A DNA stretch of 64,000 nucleotides from Gordonia iterans (GCF_002993285.1 NZ_CP027433.1:620001-684000), one strand, 5' to 3'. Positions 1 to 9,127 are shown, counted from the stretch's first letter. Made by a program: numbers and translations. Notes: generated by a model not told the origin, from the letters alone.

Positions 1-2
1 CG

Positions 3-1307
3 CGGATGGCGGCGACGCCGTTCACCTTCTATCGCGGGGCCGCGGCGGTGATGGCCGCGGATCTGGCGTCGACGCCGAACTCGGGCATCACAACCCAGCT
101 GTGCGGTGACGCGCACCTGAGCAACTTCGGGCTGTTCCTCTCGCCGGAGCGCCGGATGGTGTTCGACCTCAACGACTTCGACGAGACGCACCCCGGGCCG
201 TTCGAGTGGGACGTCAAACGCCTCGCGGCGAGTATGGCAGTGGCGGCGCAGGGCAACGGCGGCACGGATAAGGAGGCCCACCGGGCCGCTCGCCGAGCCG
301 CTCGCGCTTACCGCCGGGCGATGAGTTCCGCCGCCGAACGCGGCGCCCTCCAGTGCTGGTACGACAACGTCGACCCCGATCGGGTGAAGCGGGAGATCGG
401 CGATCGATTGGACACCGCGGCGAACAAGAACCTGAAGAAGACGCTCGCCAAGGCGTACCACCGCAACAGCGAGCAGGCCCTGTCCAAGCTGTGCGTGGTG
501 GACGAGACCGGGGTGCGCATCAAGAGCGATCCGCCGCTGCTGATCCCGGCGGCGGACGTGTTGACCCAGATCTCGCCGAATCAGTTGCGCGAGCAGTTCC
601 TCGGACGGATCGCGGCGTACCGGGAGACGTTGCCGCTGCACCTGCACGATCTGATCGACCAGTACGAGTTCGTCGAGGCCGCCCGGAAGGTGGTCGGCGT
701 GGGCAGTGTCGGCACGCGCTGCTGGATCGCCCTCTTCGCGGGCAGGCTCAACCGGGATCCGCTCTTCCTGCAGTTGAAGGAGGCGCAGCAGTCGGTGCTG
801 GCGCCCTACGTCGACGCGCCGGAGTTCAGCAACCAGGGCGAGCGAGTCGTGGTGGGCCAGCGCCTGTTGCAGGCGTCGAGCGACGTTCTGCTCGGCTGGT
901 TCCGGAGCCTCGGATTCGCCAGCCGACCCGACGGAACCGCGGAGTCGGTCTCGGGCCTCTGCGACTTCTACGTGCGGCAGCTCCGCGACGGCAAGGGCTC
1001 TGCGGTGATCGAGGACATGCCGGTCGACCGGCTCACCCTGTACGGCGAGCTGTGCGGCGCGGTGTTGGGGCAGGCTCATGCGCGCACGTCGGCGCGCGGC
1101 GAGATCGCCGACTACGTCGGGGGACTCGGCAAGAAGTTCGACGGGGCAGTTGCGGATTGGGCGCTGGGCTACACCCAGGTCAATCGGGCCGATCATGCGC
1201 GCCTGGTCGACGCCATCACCACCGGCGAGATCGACTCGGCCCGGCTCGACGACACGGGCCTCCGAACCGTTCAGGACCGGAAGGGTCCGCTCGCGGTCGG
1301 CCCCTGA
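3..1307 (+). CDS. DUF2252 family protein (5' end outside window)
   Basis: The reading frame is open to the window edge. The first Met (base 6) lies inside the conserved family block that reads R-M-x-x-[ST]-P-F-x-F-x-R-G-A, so the true start is upstream and the gene is partial. From that Met, residues 33-42 read CGDAHLSNFG and residues 53-65 FDLNDFDETHPGP, the family signatures. They resemble the GDxHxxN and metal-binding Asp motifs of aminoglycoside-phosphotransferase-like kinases, so a kinase-like fold is plausible, but substrate and reaction are unknown. About 430 residues are visible, close to full family length. The gene ends 54 bp before tRNA-Pro with no following co-directional gene. 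Confidence 0.85.
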   Translation, partial: RMAATPFTFYRGAAAVMAADLASTPNSGITTQLCGDAHLSNFGLFLSPERRMVFDLNDFDETHPGPFEWDVKRLAASMAVAAQGNGGTDKEAHRAARRAARAYRRAMSSAAERGALQCWYDNVDPDRVKREIGDRLDTAANKNLKKTLAKAYHRNSEQALSKLCVVDETGVRIKSDPPLLIPAADVLTQISPNQLREQFLGRIAAYRETLPLHLHDLIDQYEFVEAARKVVGVGSVGTRCWIALFAGRLNRDPLFLQLKEAQQSVLAPYVDAPEFSNQGERVVVGQRLLQASSDVLLGWFRSLGFASRPDGTAESVSGLCDFYVRQLRDGKGSAVIEDMPVDRLTLYGELCGAVLGQAHARTSARGEIADYVGGLGKKFDGAVADWALGYTQVNRADHARLVDAITTGEIDSARLDDTGLRTVQDRKGPLAVGP

Positions 1308-1361
1308 GCAGCCGATTTCAGTTGAGCGTGCCGGATGTTGTAATCTCGTTGAGGTTGTACA

Positions 1362-1435
<74 letters not shown>

Positions 1436-1490
1436 CAGGTCAGATGAGCTTGCGAATCTGACAGTGAATTCTGCTGGTTGAGAAGCAGTA

Positions 1491-1526
1491 GAGGCCCTGG
1501 CCTGCGGAAACGCGGGTCAGGGCCTC
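1491..1526 (+). terminator. Hairpin downstream of tRNA-Pro
   Basis: GAGGCCCTG (1491-1499) pairs with CAGGGCCTC (1518-1526). The 9-bp GC-rich stem is followed by a weakly T-rich stretch. It lies between tRNA-Pro and the convergent crotonase gene, so it could end transcripts from either side. Confidence 0.55.
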
Positions 1527-1576
1527 CTCGTTTCGCCGTTCTTCCGCGCGGGTCGCGCCGGAATCCGCACTGCCTC

Positions 1577-2368
1577 TCAGGGGAGGCCGTCGAAGCTGCC
1601 GTGGCGCCCTGCGCCGGCAACGAACCGGGCGGCACCGGAGAGCGTGTCTGCACGCAGGGATACCGAGCCGTGGACGTGTTCGTTCCTCATCGCCTCGTCC
1701 TCGGTGAGTCCTTGTTGCTCGAGCAGCGACAGACGATCGTGGCGCAGGCAGGTCTGCGGAAAGCGGGCCAGTTCCCGGCCGAGCTCGACGGCGTGAGCGA
1801 GCGCTCCGCCCGGAGGCGTCACGCGATTGATCAGCCCCATTGTCAGTGCCTCGTCGGCGTGCACTGCGCGGCCGGTCAGGATCAGGTCCGTCGCGTGGCC
1901 CATCCCGATCAGGCGCGGAAGCCGAACGGTTCCGCCGTCGATCAGCGGCACTCCCCAGCGCCGGCAGAAGACGCCGAGTACGGCGTCCTCGTCGGCGACC
2001 CGCAAGTCGGTCCAGAGCGCAAGCTCCAGGCCGCCCGCCACGGCGTGTCCGCTGATCGCGGCGATGACCGGTTTGGACAGCCGCAGCCGGGAGACTCCCA
2101 TGGGGGCGTCACCGGTGGGCTCGAAGCGATTCGGATCTCCCTCTGCCACTGCTTTCAGGTCGGCGCCGGCGCAGAACGTGCCTGCCTCTCCGGTGAGAAT
2201 CGCGACGGCCGCGTCGTCGTCTCGGTCGAAATCGCGGAAAGCGTCGGCGAGTGCGTCGGCCGTCTGCCGATCGACGGCGTTGCGGCGATGGGGCCGGTTG
2301 ATGGACACGATCGTGACGGGGCCGTCCTTGCGGACGAGGACCGGATCGGGTGGGGGGATCGATGTCAT
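1577..2368 (-). CDS. Crotonase / enoyl-CoA hydratase family protein
   Basis: 263 residues, normal for the crotonase family, which acts on CoA thioesters in the cytoplasm. The ATG at 2368 is chosen because AGGAGG lies 8 nt upstream; a longer ORF starts at 2422 but has no ribosome site. The oxyanion-hole segments are visible as AGADLKA (67-73) and GHAVAGGLEL (107-116). The position of the first hydratase glutamate (usually in GQPE) is Cys135 in the segment FCRRWGVP. Classical water addition is therefore doubtful, and another crotonase reaction such as isomerase or hydrolase is possible. It follows the acyl-CoA dehydrogenase gene by 50 bp, suggesting a shared transcript and fatty-acyl or aryl-CoA catabolism. 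Confidence 0.85.
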   Translation of the reverse strand: MTSIPPPDPVLVRKDGPVTIVSINRPHRRNAVDRQTADALADAFRDFDRDDDAAVAILTGEAGTFCAGADLKAVAEGDPNRFEPTGDAPMGVSRLRLSKPVIAAISGHAVAGGLELALWTDLRVADEDAVLGVFCRRWGVPLIDGGTVRLPRLIGMGHATDLILTGRAVHADEALTMGLINRVTPPGGALAHAVELGRELARFPQTCLRHDRLSLLEQQGLTEDEAMRNEHVHGSVSLRADTLSGAARFVAGAGRHGSFDGLP

Positions 2369-2418
2369 CGCGAGCGCCTCCTGGCTATTCGGGTGGGCCG
2401 GGCCTGCCCGGTTCTTGT

Positions 2419-4080
2419 TCACATCGTGACGTCCCGGGCAGTCGGCGTGATCCGTTCCACGATGGTCCGGGTGTCGAGTCCGGGCGGCAGAGTTCCGAAC
2501 ACATCACCGCGGTCACCGGCCAGGCGAGTCGCCGTGTAGGCGTCGGCGACGGACGGCGCTCCGAAGCGCACCAGCAGCGAACCCTGGAGCACGAGCGCCA
2601 TCGCGCCGACTGTGCGGCGTGCGGCGAACTGGAGAGCGTGCAGGTCCGGGGGATCGGTGCGGGTAAGAGTCTGTTCCAGCTCCGCGACCGCGGCATCGAG
2701 GTGGCGATCGGTGCCCGCCGCGGATCTGACCTCGTCGAGGAACAGGCCGATGCTCTCCGGCTGCCGAGCCATCGCGCGCAGCACGTCGAGAGCGGCGACG
2801 TTGCCGGAGCCTTCCCAGATCGACATCAGCGGGGCTTCGCGGTACATGCGAGGCATTCGTGAATCTTCGATGTATCCATTGCCGCCTAGACACTCGAGTG
2901 CTTCGGCGGCATGGATCGGGCCACGCTTGCAGACGTGGTACTTGGTGACCGCCAGGGCGATCCGGCGCAGCATCGCGGCCGGCTGATCGCCCGCGGCGGC
3001 TCGATCGGTGAGTTCGGCCAGCCACAACGCCGCAGTGGTGGCCGCCTCCGCCTCGACGGCGAGGTCGGCGAGCACGTTGCGCATGAGCGGCTGGTCGATC
3101 AGGCGTGCTCCGAACGCGCGCCGATGTGCCGCGTGGTGTGCGGCCTGCGCGGCACCGGAACGCATCGCCGTCGCGCTGCCGATCACGCAGTCGAGTCGGG
3201 TCAGGTTCACCATCTCGACGATGGTCTTCACGCCGCGACCCTCGTCGCCGACTCGCCACGCCACGGTGTCGTCGTATTCGACTTCGCTACTGGCATTGGA
3301 GCGGTTTCCCAGCTTGTCCTTCAGGCGTTGCAGGGCGAACGCGTTCCTCGTCCCGTCGGGCAGGACGCGGGGCACCAGGAAGCAGGTCAGACCGTCCGGC
3401 GCCTGCGCGAGAGTGAGGAAGAGGTCGCACATCGGCGCCGAGGTGAACCACTTGTGTCCGGTGATCCGGTACGACCCGTCCGGTCGCGGCACCGCGGAGG
3501 TGGTGTTGGTCCGCACATCGGAGCCGCCCTGCTTCTCGGTCATCGACATCCCGGCGAGGAGGCCGTGCTTGGTCAGCGGCGCCTGCAGGCCGGGCTGGTA
3601 CTGGCGGGCGCAGAGCAGGGGCTCGTACAGCGCCGCGAGGTCCGGGGCGGCCCGCAGGGCGGGCACCGCGGCGTAGGTCATTGAGATCGGGCAGCCGTGG
3701 CCGGCGTCCACGTGGCCCCACACGCTGAACTTCGCGGCCCGGACCAGGTGCGCGCTGCGCCGTGGGTCTGCCCACGGCGCAGCGTGCAGGCCGGCATGGA
3801 CTGCGTGCTCCATCAGGCGGTGATAGGCGGGGTCGTAGACCACCTCGTCGATGCGGTTGCCGAAGCGATCGTGCGTCTTGAGCACGGGAGGGTGGGCTTC
3901 GGCGAGGTCGCCGAGCTCGATCGCTTCGGCAGTCCCGGCGAAGGCCCCGAGGGCGCGGATCTCCTCGACCGCCGCAGGGGCCAGGTTCGCCCGCCGGAGG
4001 GCATCGCTGATCGACGGCGTGTCCGCCGTGTTGGCGCCGGTGAGCTCCGGTACTTGGTTGGTCACCTGATGCGTGGGCAC
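2419..4080 (-). CDS. AidB-like acyl-CoA dehydrogenase family protein
   Basis: 553 residues, the length of the AidB branch of flavin acyl-CoA dehydrogenases and longer than typical FadE enzymes of about 390. Residues 180-189 read MTEKQGGSDV and 420-428 SIWEGSGNV, both diagnostic of AidB relatives; Glu423 occupies the catalytic-base position. The family binds FAD. E. coli AidB binds DNA and is linked to alkylation stress, while actinobacterial members may simply oxidise branched acyl-CoAs. The start is GTG at 4080, with AGGAG 8-9 nt upstream. The gene is divergent from a PaaX-type regulator and upstream of a crotonase, which fits an acyl-CoA catabolic unit better than DNA repair; that is inference. 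Confidence 0.85.
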   Translation of the reverse strand: MPTHQVTNQVPELTGANTADTPSISDALRRANLAPAAVEEIRALGAFAGTAEAIELGDLAEAHPPVLKTHDRFGNRIDEVVYDPAYHRLMEHAVHAGLHAAPWADPRRSAHLVRAAKFSVWGHVDAGHGCPISMTYAAVPALRAAPDLAALYEPLLCARQYQPGLQAPLTKHGLLAGMSMTEKQGGSDVRTNTTSAVPRPDGSYRITGHKWFTSAPMCDLFLTLAQAPDGLTCFLVPRVLPDGTRNAFALQRLKDKLGNRSNASSEVEYDDTVAWRVGDEGRGVKTIVEMVNLTRLDCVIGSATAMRSGAAQAAHHAAHRRAFGARLIDQPLMRNVLADLAVEAEAATTAALWLAELTDRAAAGDQPAAMLRRIALAVTKYHVCKRGPIHAAEALECLGGNGYIEDSRMPRMYREAPLMSIWEGSGNVAALDVLRAMARQPESIGLFLDEVRSAAGTDRHLDAAVAELEQTLTRTDPPDLHALQFAARRTVGAMALVLQGSLLVRFGAPSVADAYTATRLAGDRGDVFGTLPPGLDTRTIVERITPTARDVTM

Positions 4081-4227
4081 TGCCGAAGCTCCTGTCGCGG
4101 TGGGAAATGGTCGGCGCTGCGGCCCGATCGGTGCTCGGGAAACAGCTCGATCGTCGCGGATCCGCCGTGCGACCGATCATTACATTCTCAGTTCACGCGA
4201 TGCAAGGGTGTAACAATGCTGGCCGTG

Positions 4228-4241
4228 TAACCTCACCACCG
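4228..4241 (+). promoter_or_regulatory. Putative leaderless -10 for the PaaX-type gene
   Basis: TAACCT (4228-4233) lies 8 nt before ATG 4242, with no Shine-Dalgarno. A purine-to-start distance of this size predicts a leaderless transcript. Confidence 0.5.
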
Positions 4242-4958
4242 ATGGAAGAGTCGCTCGTCCCCCCGGTCTCCGCGCGGTCAGCGGTGCTGAGTCTTCTGCT
4301 CGGTGCGAACCCGCCGAGTCTCTCCGGACGCGAGATCGTGGCGGCGATGGGGCTGTTCGGCGTGGCGGAATCGACGACCCGCGTGGCGCTCACCCGGATG
4401 GTGTCCGGCGGAGACCTGACTCGCAGCGACGGGGTCTACACGCTCTCCGGACGTCTCGCGCAGCGACAGCGCGACGTGGAGCCTCCCCACCGCATCGAGC
4501 CCTGGAACGGACAGTGGGAGATGGCCGTCGTGACCGCGAGCGGCCGCAGTGCCGGAGACCGCGTGGCTTTCCGGAACGTGATGCGACGTCTGCGCGTCGT
4601 CGAACTCCGGGAGGGAGTCTGGACCCGTCCGGCGAACCTGCATCGCCGGTGGCCGGACGAGATACGCGGAGTGGTCACGTGTTTCGAGGCCGTCCCGCAG
4701 GCGGACTCCGCCGAATTGGTCGAGCGGCTGTGGGACCTCGAAGCGTGGTCCGAGCGGGGCCGGCGGTACCTGGAGGTCCTCGGTGCGGTCGAGGACGAGC
4801 CGTCCAGATTCCGGGCCATGGTCGCCGCGGTGCACCACCTTCAGACCGACCCGATGCTTCCCGAGCAGTTCCACCCGGCCGGATGGCCGGCCGCCGAACT
4901 CGCCGCGGTGTACGCGGACTATCGTGATTGGCTCGCCCAGATTCGGGAACCCGGGTAG
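4242..4958 (+). CDS. PaaX-family transcriptional regulator
   Basis: 238 residues. The N-terminal 75 residues form a winged helix-turn-helix (SARSAVLSLLLGANPP, then a wing around SDGVYTLSGRLAQRQ). The rest matches the PaaX central and C-terminal domains (EPWNGQWEMAVV, then the LRVVELREGVWTRPANL block). PaaX proteins are usually aryl- or acyl-CoA-responsive repressors of neighbouring catabolic genes. It is divergent from the AidB-like/crotonase pair, its most likely target. ATG 4242 is preferred over upstream in-frame ATGs because the family homology begins here and a leaderless -10 sits 8 nt upstream. The effector cannot be read from the sequence. Confidence 0.85.
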   Translation: MEESLVPPVSARSAVLSLLLGANPPSLSGREIVAAMGLFGVAESTTRVALTRMVSGGDLTRSDGVYTLSGRLAQRQRDVEPPHRIEPWNGQWEMAVVTASGRSAGDRVAFRNVMRRLRVVELREGVWTRPANLHRRWPDEIRGVVTCFEAVPQADSAELVERLWDLEAWSERGRRYLEVLGAVEDEPSRFRAMVAAVHHLQTDPMLPEQFHPAGWPAAELAAVYADYRDWLAQIREPG

Positions 4959-4987
4959 TCGGTGCGGCTGCTGCTTCGAGCCGGCGG

Positions 4988-5959
4988 TCAGCGCATGGTG
5001 TCGGCGAGCTGGGGGAGGGACTGGTCGACGAACTCGTCGTCGCCTCCGCCGTCGCTGGAGGCGATCAGCGTCAGCAGGGTGGCTTCGGGGCGGCAGCAGA
5101 ACCGCGCGGGCGCGTACGGCGAGGTGCCCAGCCCGGCGCTCACATGCAGCATCATCGTCGAACCCCAGTGGGACGGGCCCTTGACCCGCGACCGGTCCAG
5201 GTGGCAGTTGGTCACCACCGCGCCGTAGCCCGGGAGGCAGAGTTGCCCGCCGTGGGTGTGGCCGGCCAGCACCAGGTCGTAGCCGTCGTCGGCGAACCGA
5301 TCCAGCACGCGCGGCTCCGGTGAATGCGTCAGACCGAGGCGCAACTGCGCCAACGGATTCGGGCGTCCGGCGACGGTCTCGTAACGGTCGCGTCCGATGT
5401 GCGGATCGTCGACGCCGGCCGCTGCGACGCGGACGTCGGCCACCTCGAGCTCACGTACGGTGTGTGTGGCGTCGAGCCAGCCGCGCTCGGAGAACGCCGC
5501 CCGCAGATCCTGCCACGGCAAGGGTTCGCCGTGCGTGCGCCGATGGTCCTTCTTGAAGTACTTGAAAGGGTTCTTGGGCTTGGGTCCGAAGTAGTCGTTG
5601 GAACCGAACACGAACAGCCCCGGCCTCGACAGCAGGCCGCCGAGGGCCTGTACGACGGCCGGCACCGCCGCCGGGTGCGCGAGGTTGTCGCCGGTGTTCA
5701 CCACCAGGTCGGGCTCCAGCCGATCCAGCTCGCCGATCCACGACTGCTTGAGGAACTGGCGCGGCATCATGTGGATGTCGCTCAGATGCAGCACCCGCAG
5801 GGACGACGACCCCGGCTCCAGGACGGGGAGCGTGACGTGGCGCAGCGCGAAGGCGTTGCGCTCGATCACCGTGGAGTACAGCAGGCCGGCCGCGGCGGCG
5901 CCGGCCGCGCCCGCGGCGAGATGGGCGGCCTTCAGTTTCGGCTCGGAGGGGGAGACCAT
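4988..5959 (-). CDS. Metallophosphoesterase (Rv3683-like), membrane-anchored
   Basis: 323 residues. An N-terminal hydrophobic segment (AAGAAGAAAAGLLYSTVI) probably anchors the protein. The calcineurin-like metal motifs follow in order: LHLSDIHMMP (DxH), NTGDN (GDxx), GSNDYFGP (GNHD variant), then LTHSPEP and LAGHTHGGQLCLP (GHxH). Members hydrolyse phosphodiesters or phosphomonoesters with two metal ions, in this group often on the outer face of the membrane. ATG 5959 is chosen over an upstream ATG at 6007 because TATCCT lies exactly 7 nt before it, as in other leaderless genes here. It is downstream of ponA2 on the same strand, as in mycobacteria. Confidence 0.85.
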   Translation of the reverse strand: MVSPSEPKLKAAHLAAGAAGAAAAGLLYSTVIERNAFALRHVTLPVLEPGSSSLRVLHLSDIHMMPRQFLKQSWIGELDRLEPDLVVNTGDNLAHPAAVPAVVQALGGLLSRPGLFVFGSNDYFGPKPKNPFKYFKKDHRRTHGEPLPWQDLRAAFSERGWLDATHTVRELEVADVRVAAAGVDDPHIGRDRYETVAGRPNPLAQLRLGLTHSPEPRVLDRFADDGYDLVLAGHTHGGQLCLPGYGAVVTNCHLDRSRVKGPSHWGSTMMLHVSAGLGTSPYAPARFCCRPEATLLTLIASSDGGGDDEFVDQSLPQLADTMR

Positions 5960-5972
5960 GGGAACCAGGATA
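5960..5972 (-). promoter_or_regulatory. Leaderless promoter of the metallophosphoesterase gene
   Basis: On the minus strand TATCCT (5972-5967) is followed by 7 nt and then the ATG at 5959. No Shine-Dalgarno precedes the start. Confidence 0.5.
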
Positions 5973-6024
5973 CGTCCTCGGCGGACGTCGGACGACGTCC
6001 CGCGCACGCTCGCCCGTTAGGTGC

Positions 6025-8475
6025 TCAGCCTTCGGGCACCTCGATCACCACCGGGCCGACACCGGGCACGGTGACCGTCTTGGACACCGTCTCCGTCGAC
6101 CCTTGGCTCTTGCCGTTGCTCACGTACAGGGCGATCACGGTGCCCGGCATGGCGCTGTCGGACGGCGCGGTGAACACCACGGTGCCCTTCGGCTTGCTGG
6201 AGTCGACCTCGAGCTCGTTGACCCGGAAACCGGCCTCCTGGAGGCGGGAGACGGCCTGACTGACCGGCAGCCCGGCCACATTCGGGATCCGTCCCCGGCT
6301 GCTGCCGTTCACGAACTGAGGATCGTTGGCGGGCAACCGCACCGGCCCGAACTTCTCGGCGATCGGCAGCATCGACCGGAACCACGTGCGCGCGGGCTCC
6401 ATGCCGCCGTAGAGGTCGCCGTCGTAGCACTGCCGCAGAGGCGAACTGCAGATCCCGGAAGTCTGCCGACCGTCGTTGTAGATGTACGACGCGGCCGACA
6501 GCTGGTTGGTGAAACCGAGGAAGGCGGCCGATCGGTGCGCCTCGGTGGTGCCGGTCTTGCCGGACATCGGCAGGTCCCAGCCTGCCGAACGCGCGGCCGC
6601 GGCGGCGGTGCCCGCGCCGTGGGTGTCCTGGCTCATCGCATGCGACAGCGCTCCCGCCAGCCCGCGTTCGATCACCTGCTCGCACTTGGGCGGGTTGAAC
6701 GGGACGCTCACCATCACCGGTTTGCCGTCGGGATCCATCACCGCGTTGCCGAACCGATCGCGCTTGGCCTGCTCGATGGAGACGACCGGGCTGGGCGGGC
6801 ACCACACTCCGCCGGAGGCGATGGTGGCGCCCACGTTCGAGAGCTCGAGAGCGTTCACCGGGAACGGGCCCAGGGTGAACGAGCCGAAGTTGCCCTTCTT
6901 GATGTAGTCGGCCAGGCTCTGGTCGCTGACGCCGGACGAGCCCGGCACGGTGTACGAGCGCAAGCCCAGCCGGACGGCCATGTCGACCGACGGTTTGACG
7001 CCGGTCTGCTGCAGCATCTGCACAAAGGTCGTGTTCGGCGATTGGGCGAGCGCCTGCGTGAGGGTCAGGCTCGGCGGATACGGCCCGGCGTTGCGGACGC
7101 AGTAGGCGTTGGGCGGGCAGCCGAATGCGCCGTTGCTGTTGCCCATCCCGTACACGGCGACGCTGGACGGCACCGGAAGGACGGTGTTGGTACCCATGCC
7201 CTTCTCCATGGCCGCCGCCGTCGTGAAGATCTTGAACACCGAGCCCGCGCCGTCTCCGACGAGCGAGAAGGGTTGCGGCTGCACGGTCTCGTTGCGTGCC
7301 TGATTCAGGCCGTAGTCGCGACTGGAGACCATCGCGATGACGTCGTGCGACTCGGTCCCGGGCCGCACGATGCTGATCACGTTGGCCAGACCGGTGACGT
7401 TCGGGGACGCCTGCGACTGGGCGGCGCGCAAGGCGTTCGCCTGCGCCTCGGGGTTCAGCGTGGTCCGGATGGTGTAACCGCCGCGGGCCACCGTGGACCG
7501 GGTGATGCCGTTCTCGGCCAGGTACTGCAGAACGTAGTCGCAGAAGAAGCCGTTGTTGCCGGCCGAGATGCAGCCCTGCTTGGGCGTCCGCGGTGTGGGC
7601 AGCACGCCCAGGGGCGTGTTCTTGGCCTCGCGGATCTCGGCCGCCCGTTGCGGGAAGTTCTCGATCATGGTGTCGAGCACCGTGTTACGACGTGCCGTGG
7701 TCGCCGCGGGATCGGTGTACGGATTGAGTGCGGAGCTCGACTGCACCATCCCGGCGAGCATCGCCGACTCCTGGAGGTTCAGCTCCTTGGCTGGCTTGCC
7801 GAAATAGGTCTGCGCCGCGGCCTCGATGCCGTAGGCGTTGTTGCCGAACGGGACCATGTTGAGGTAGCGGGTGACGATCTGCTTCTTGACGTCCTGCTTC
7901 GCGGTCGCCTCGTCGACGCCGTCCTCGCGCATGGTCTGCTCGGTGAGCGTCTTCTCCAGGGTCATCGCCATGCGAGCCTCGCGGAGCTTGCGAGCGGGCG
8001 TCGATTCGACGGCGGCTTCCCGTTCGGCTTCGGTGCGCGCGAGGACCAGGAGCAGGTAGTTCTTGACGTACTGCTGGTCGAGCGTGGATCCGCCGCCCTG
8101 GATCTCGCCCGCGGACTGGTTCTTCAGCGCGGCGCGGATCGTCCCGCGCCAGTCCACGCCGTCGTGCTCGAGGAAGCGCCGGTCCTCGATGGAGATGATC
8201 GCCGCGATCATGTCCTGCGAGATGTCGTTGTAGCCGACCTGCGTGCGGTACTGGTCGTAGAGCAGTGCGATCGGGGCGCCGTTGACGTCGGTGACGGTGG
8301 TGACTTCGGGCACGGTGCCGTTCAGCAACTCGGACGACGTGTTCTCCATCGTCGCGGCGGCGCGGTTCGACAGCATGGCCGCGCCGGCCGCGAACGGGAA
8401 CATGAGCCCGGCGACCAGAACGCCCGCGAGCACGAGCGCGAGCGCCAGGGCCGGGAGTTTCGAGGAGTTCCGCAC
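6025..8475 (-). CDS. ponA2: Bifunctional penicillin-binding protein PonA2
   Basis: 816 residues, class A PBP. It polymerises and cross-links peptidoglycan on the outer face of the membrane. Order: a short cytoplasmic tail and TM helix (about 8-30); glycosyltransferase domain with EDRRFLEHDGVD (97-108, catalytic Glu97), GGSTLDQQ (128-135) and RYLNMVPFGNNAYG; transpeptidase domain with SVFK (412-415, nucleophile Ser412), SPN (479-481) and KTGT (640-643); one C-terminal PASTA domain (about 728-788). The PASTA domain and the whiB4 neighbour identify it as PonA2 rather than PonA1. The start is GTG 8475, with TATCCT 6 nt upstream. It is divergent from whiB4 across a 244-bp region containing a Crp-like box. 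Confidence 0.95.
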   Translation of the reverse strand: MRNSSKLPALALALVLAGVLVAGLMFPFAAGAAMLSNRAAATMENTSSELLNGTVPEVTTVTDVNGAPIALLYDQYRTQVGYNDISQDMIAAIISIEDRRFLEHDGVDWRGTIRAALKNQSAGEIQGGGSTLDQQYVKNYLLLVLARTEAEREAAVESTPARKLREARMAMTLEKTLTEQTMREDGVDEATAKQDVKKQIVTRYLNMVPFGNNAYGIEAAAQTYFGKPAKELNLQESAMLAGMVQSSSALNPYTDPAATTARRNTVLDTMIENFPQRAAEIREAKNTPLGVLPTPRTPKQGCISAGNNGFFCDYVLQYLAENGITRSTVARGGYTIRTTLNPEAQANALRAAQSQASPNVTGLANVISIVRPGTESHDVIAMVSSRDYGLNQARNETVQPQPFSLVGDGAGSVFKIFTTAAAMEKGMGTNTVLPVPSSVAVYGMGNSNGAFGCPPNAYCVRNAGPYPPSLTLTQALAQSPNTTFVQMLQQTGVKPSVDMAVRLGLRSYTVPGSSGVSDQSLADYIKKGNFGSFTLGPFPVNALELSNVGATIASGGVWCPPSPVVSIEQAKRDRFGNAVMDPDGKPVMVSVPFNPPKCEQVIERGLAGALSHAMSQDTHGAGTAAAAARSAGWDLPMSGKTGTTEAHRSAAFLGFTNQLSAASYIYNDGRQTSGICSSPLRQCYDGDLYGGMEPARTWFRSMLPIAEKFGPVRLPANDPQFVNGSSRGRIPNVAGLPVSQAVSRLQEAGFRVNELEVDSSKPKGTVVFTAPSDSAMPGTVIALYVSNGKSQGSTETVSKTVTVPGVGPVVIEVPEG

Positions 8476-8487
8476 GTGGCCAGGATA
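8476..8487 (-). promoter_or_regulatory. Leaderless promoter of ponA2
   Basis: TATCCT (8487-8482, minus strand) lies 6 nt before GTG 8475; no Shine-Dalgarno is present. Confidence 0.45.
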
Positions 8488-8555
8488 CGTGTCCGGTCCG
8501 CGTGATCGCCGGATCGGGCGGACTCGGGGAGTCCGGGCGCCGTCTCGCTCGACTT

Positions 8556-8569
8556 GTCACAACTGTGAC
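8556..8569. promoter_or_regulatory. Perfect palindrome upstream of ponA2
   Basis: GTCACA (8556-8561) and TGTGAC (8564-8569) form a perfect 6-2-6 inverted repeat about 80 bp upstream of ponA2. It carries the Crp half-site sequence but in the outward-facing order, so it is not a standard Crp box. A different regulator is possible. Confidence 0.4.
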
Positions 8570-8633
8570 TTGCGTTATCAGGCCGGACCTCAATAGATTG
8601 GCAAACGTGAGTTGTCTAACACGTCATTGGCGG

Positions 8634-8649
8634 TGTGAGGCACATCACG
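8634..8649. promoter_or_regulatory. Crp/cAMP-receptor box between ponA2 and whiB4
   Basis: TGTGA-N6-TCACG matches the Crp consensus TGTGA-N6-TCACA at 9 of 10 positions. It is centred about 78 bp before the whiB4 start and 166 bp before ponA2. The Crp encoded at 13440-14114 is the obvious candidate ligand. Confidence 0.65.
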
Positions 8650-8719
8650 AGATGGATCTTATGCACGGCTCCGACCGGCGGAGCCGCTGTCGATGGGTTG
8701 TGAAAGGCGGAGTACCGCA

Positions 8720-9049
8720 ATGACTTTGGCCCCCCTGTCCAGTGGAGATACCGAAGCCCGTCTCGCTTGGGTCGCGCAGGCGCGCTGTCGCGGGGGCAAC
8801 CCCGACGATCTGTTCGTCCGCGGCGCCGCACAGCGCAAAGCTGCCACCATCTGCCGGCACTGCCCCGTTCAGCTCGAATGCGGCGCCGACGCACTCGACA
8901 ACCGCGTCGAGTTCGGAGTCTGGGGAGGGATGACCGAGCGTCAGCGTCGTGCGCTCCTCCGTCAGCACCCGGAAGTCACCTCGTGGGCGGACTTCTTCGA
9001 GGCGCAGCGCCGCCGGCAGCGCATGGCCGCAGTCGGCATCCCCCAGTAG
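8720..9049 (+). CDS. whiB4: WhiB-family iron-sulfur regulator WhiB4
   Basis: 109 residues. Four cysteines (ARCRGG, then TICRHC and LECG) should ligate a 4Fe-4S cluster that senses O2 and NO. GVWGG forms the sigma-factor-binding turn, and a basic C-terminal tail (RRRQRMAA) can touch DNA. The assignment to WhiB4 rests on gene order, divergent from ponA2 and next to the paired ArsA ATPases as in mycobacteria. ATG 8720 is chosen over an upstream in-frame start because AAGGCGGAG lies about 8 nt before it and the known N-terminus begins here. In mycobacteria WhiB4 modulates oxidative-stress responses. Confidence 0.9.
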   Translation: MTLAPLSSGDTEARLAWVAQARCRGGNPDDLFVRGAAQRKAATICRHCPVQLECGADALDNRVEFGVWGGMTERQRRALLRQHPEVTSWADFFEAQRRRQRMAAVGIPQ

Positions 9050-9127
9050 CAGTTCCCGCGCACGACTTCCGTATGCCCCGCCGCCGTCGGCAGCCGACCT
9101 GCGGCGCACCGACCGGGGCCGGACGGG

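Noticed and set aside
6103..8505. An 800-residue plus-strand ORF
   Set aside because: Antisense shadow of ponA2, which has all catalytic motifs.
8556..8569. Second Crp site near ponA2
   Set aside because: The half-sites are in reversed order (GTCACA then TGTGAC) with a 2-nt spacer, which does not fit Crp geometry. It is listed only as an unassigned palindrome.
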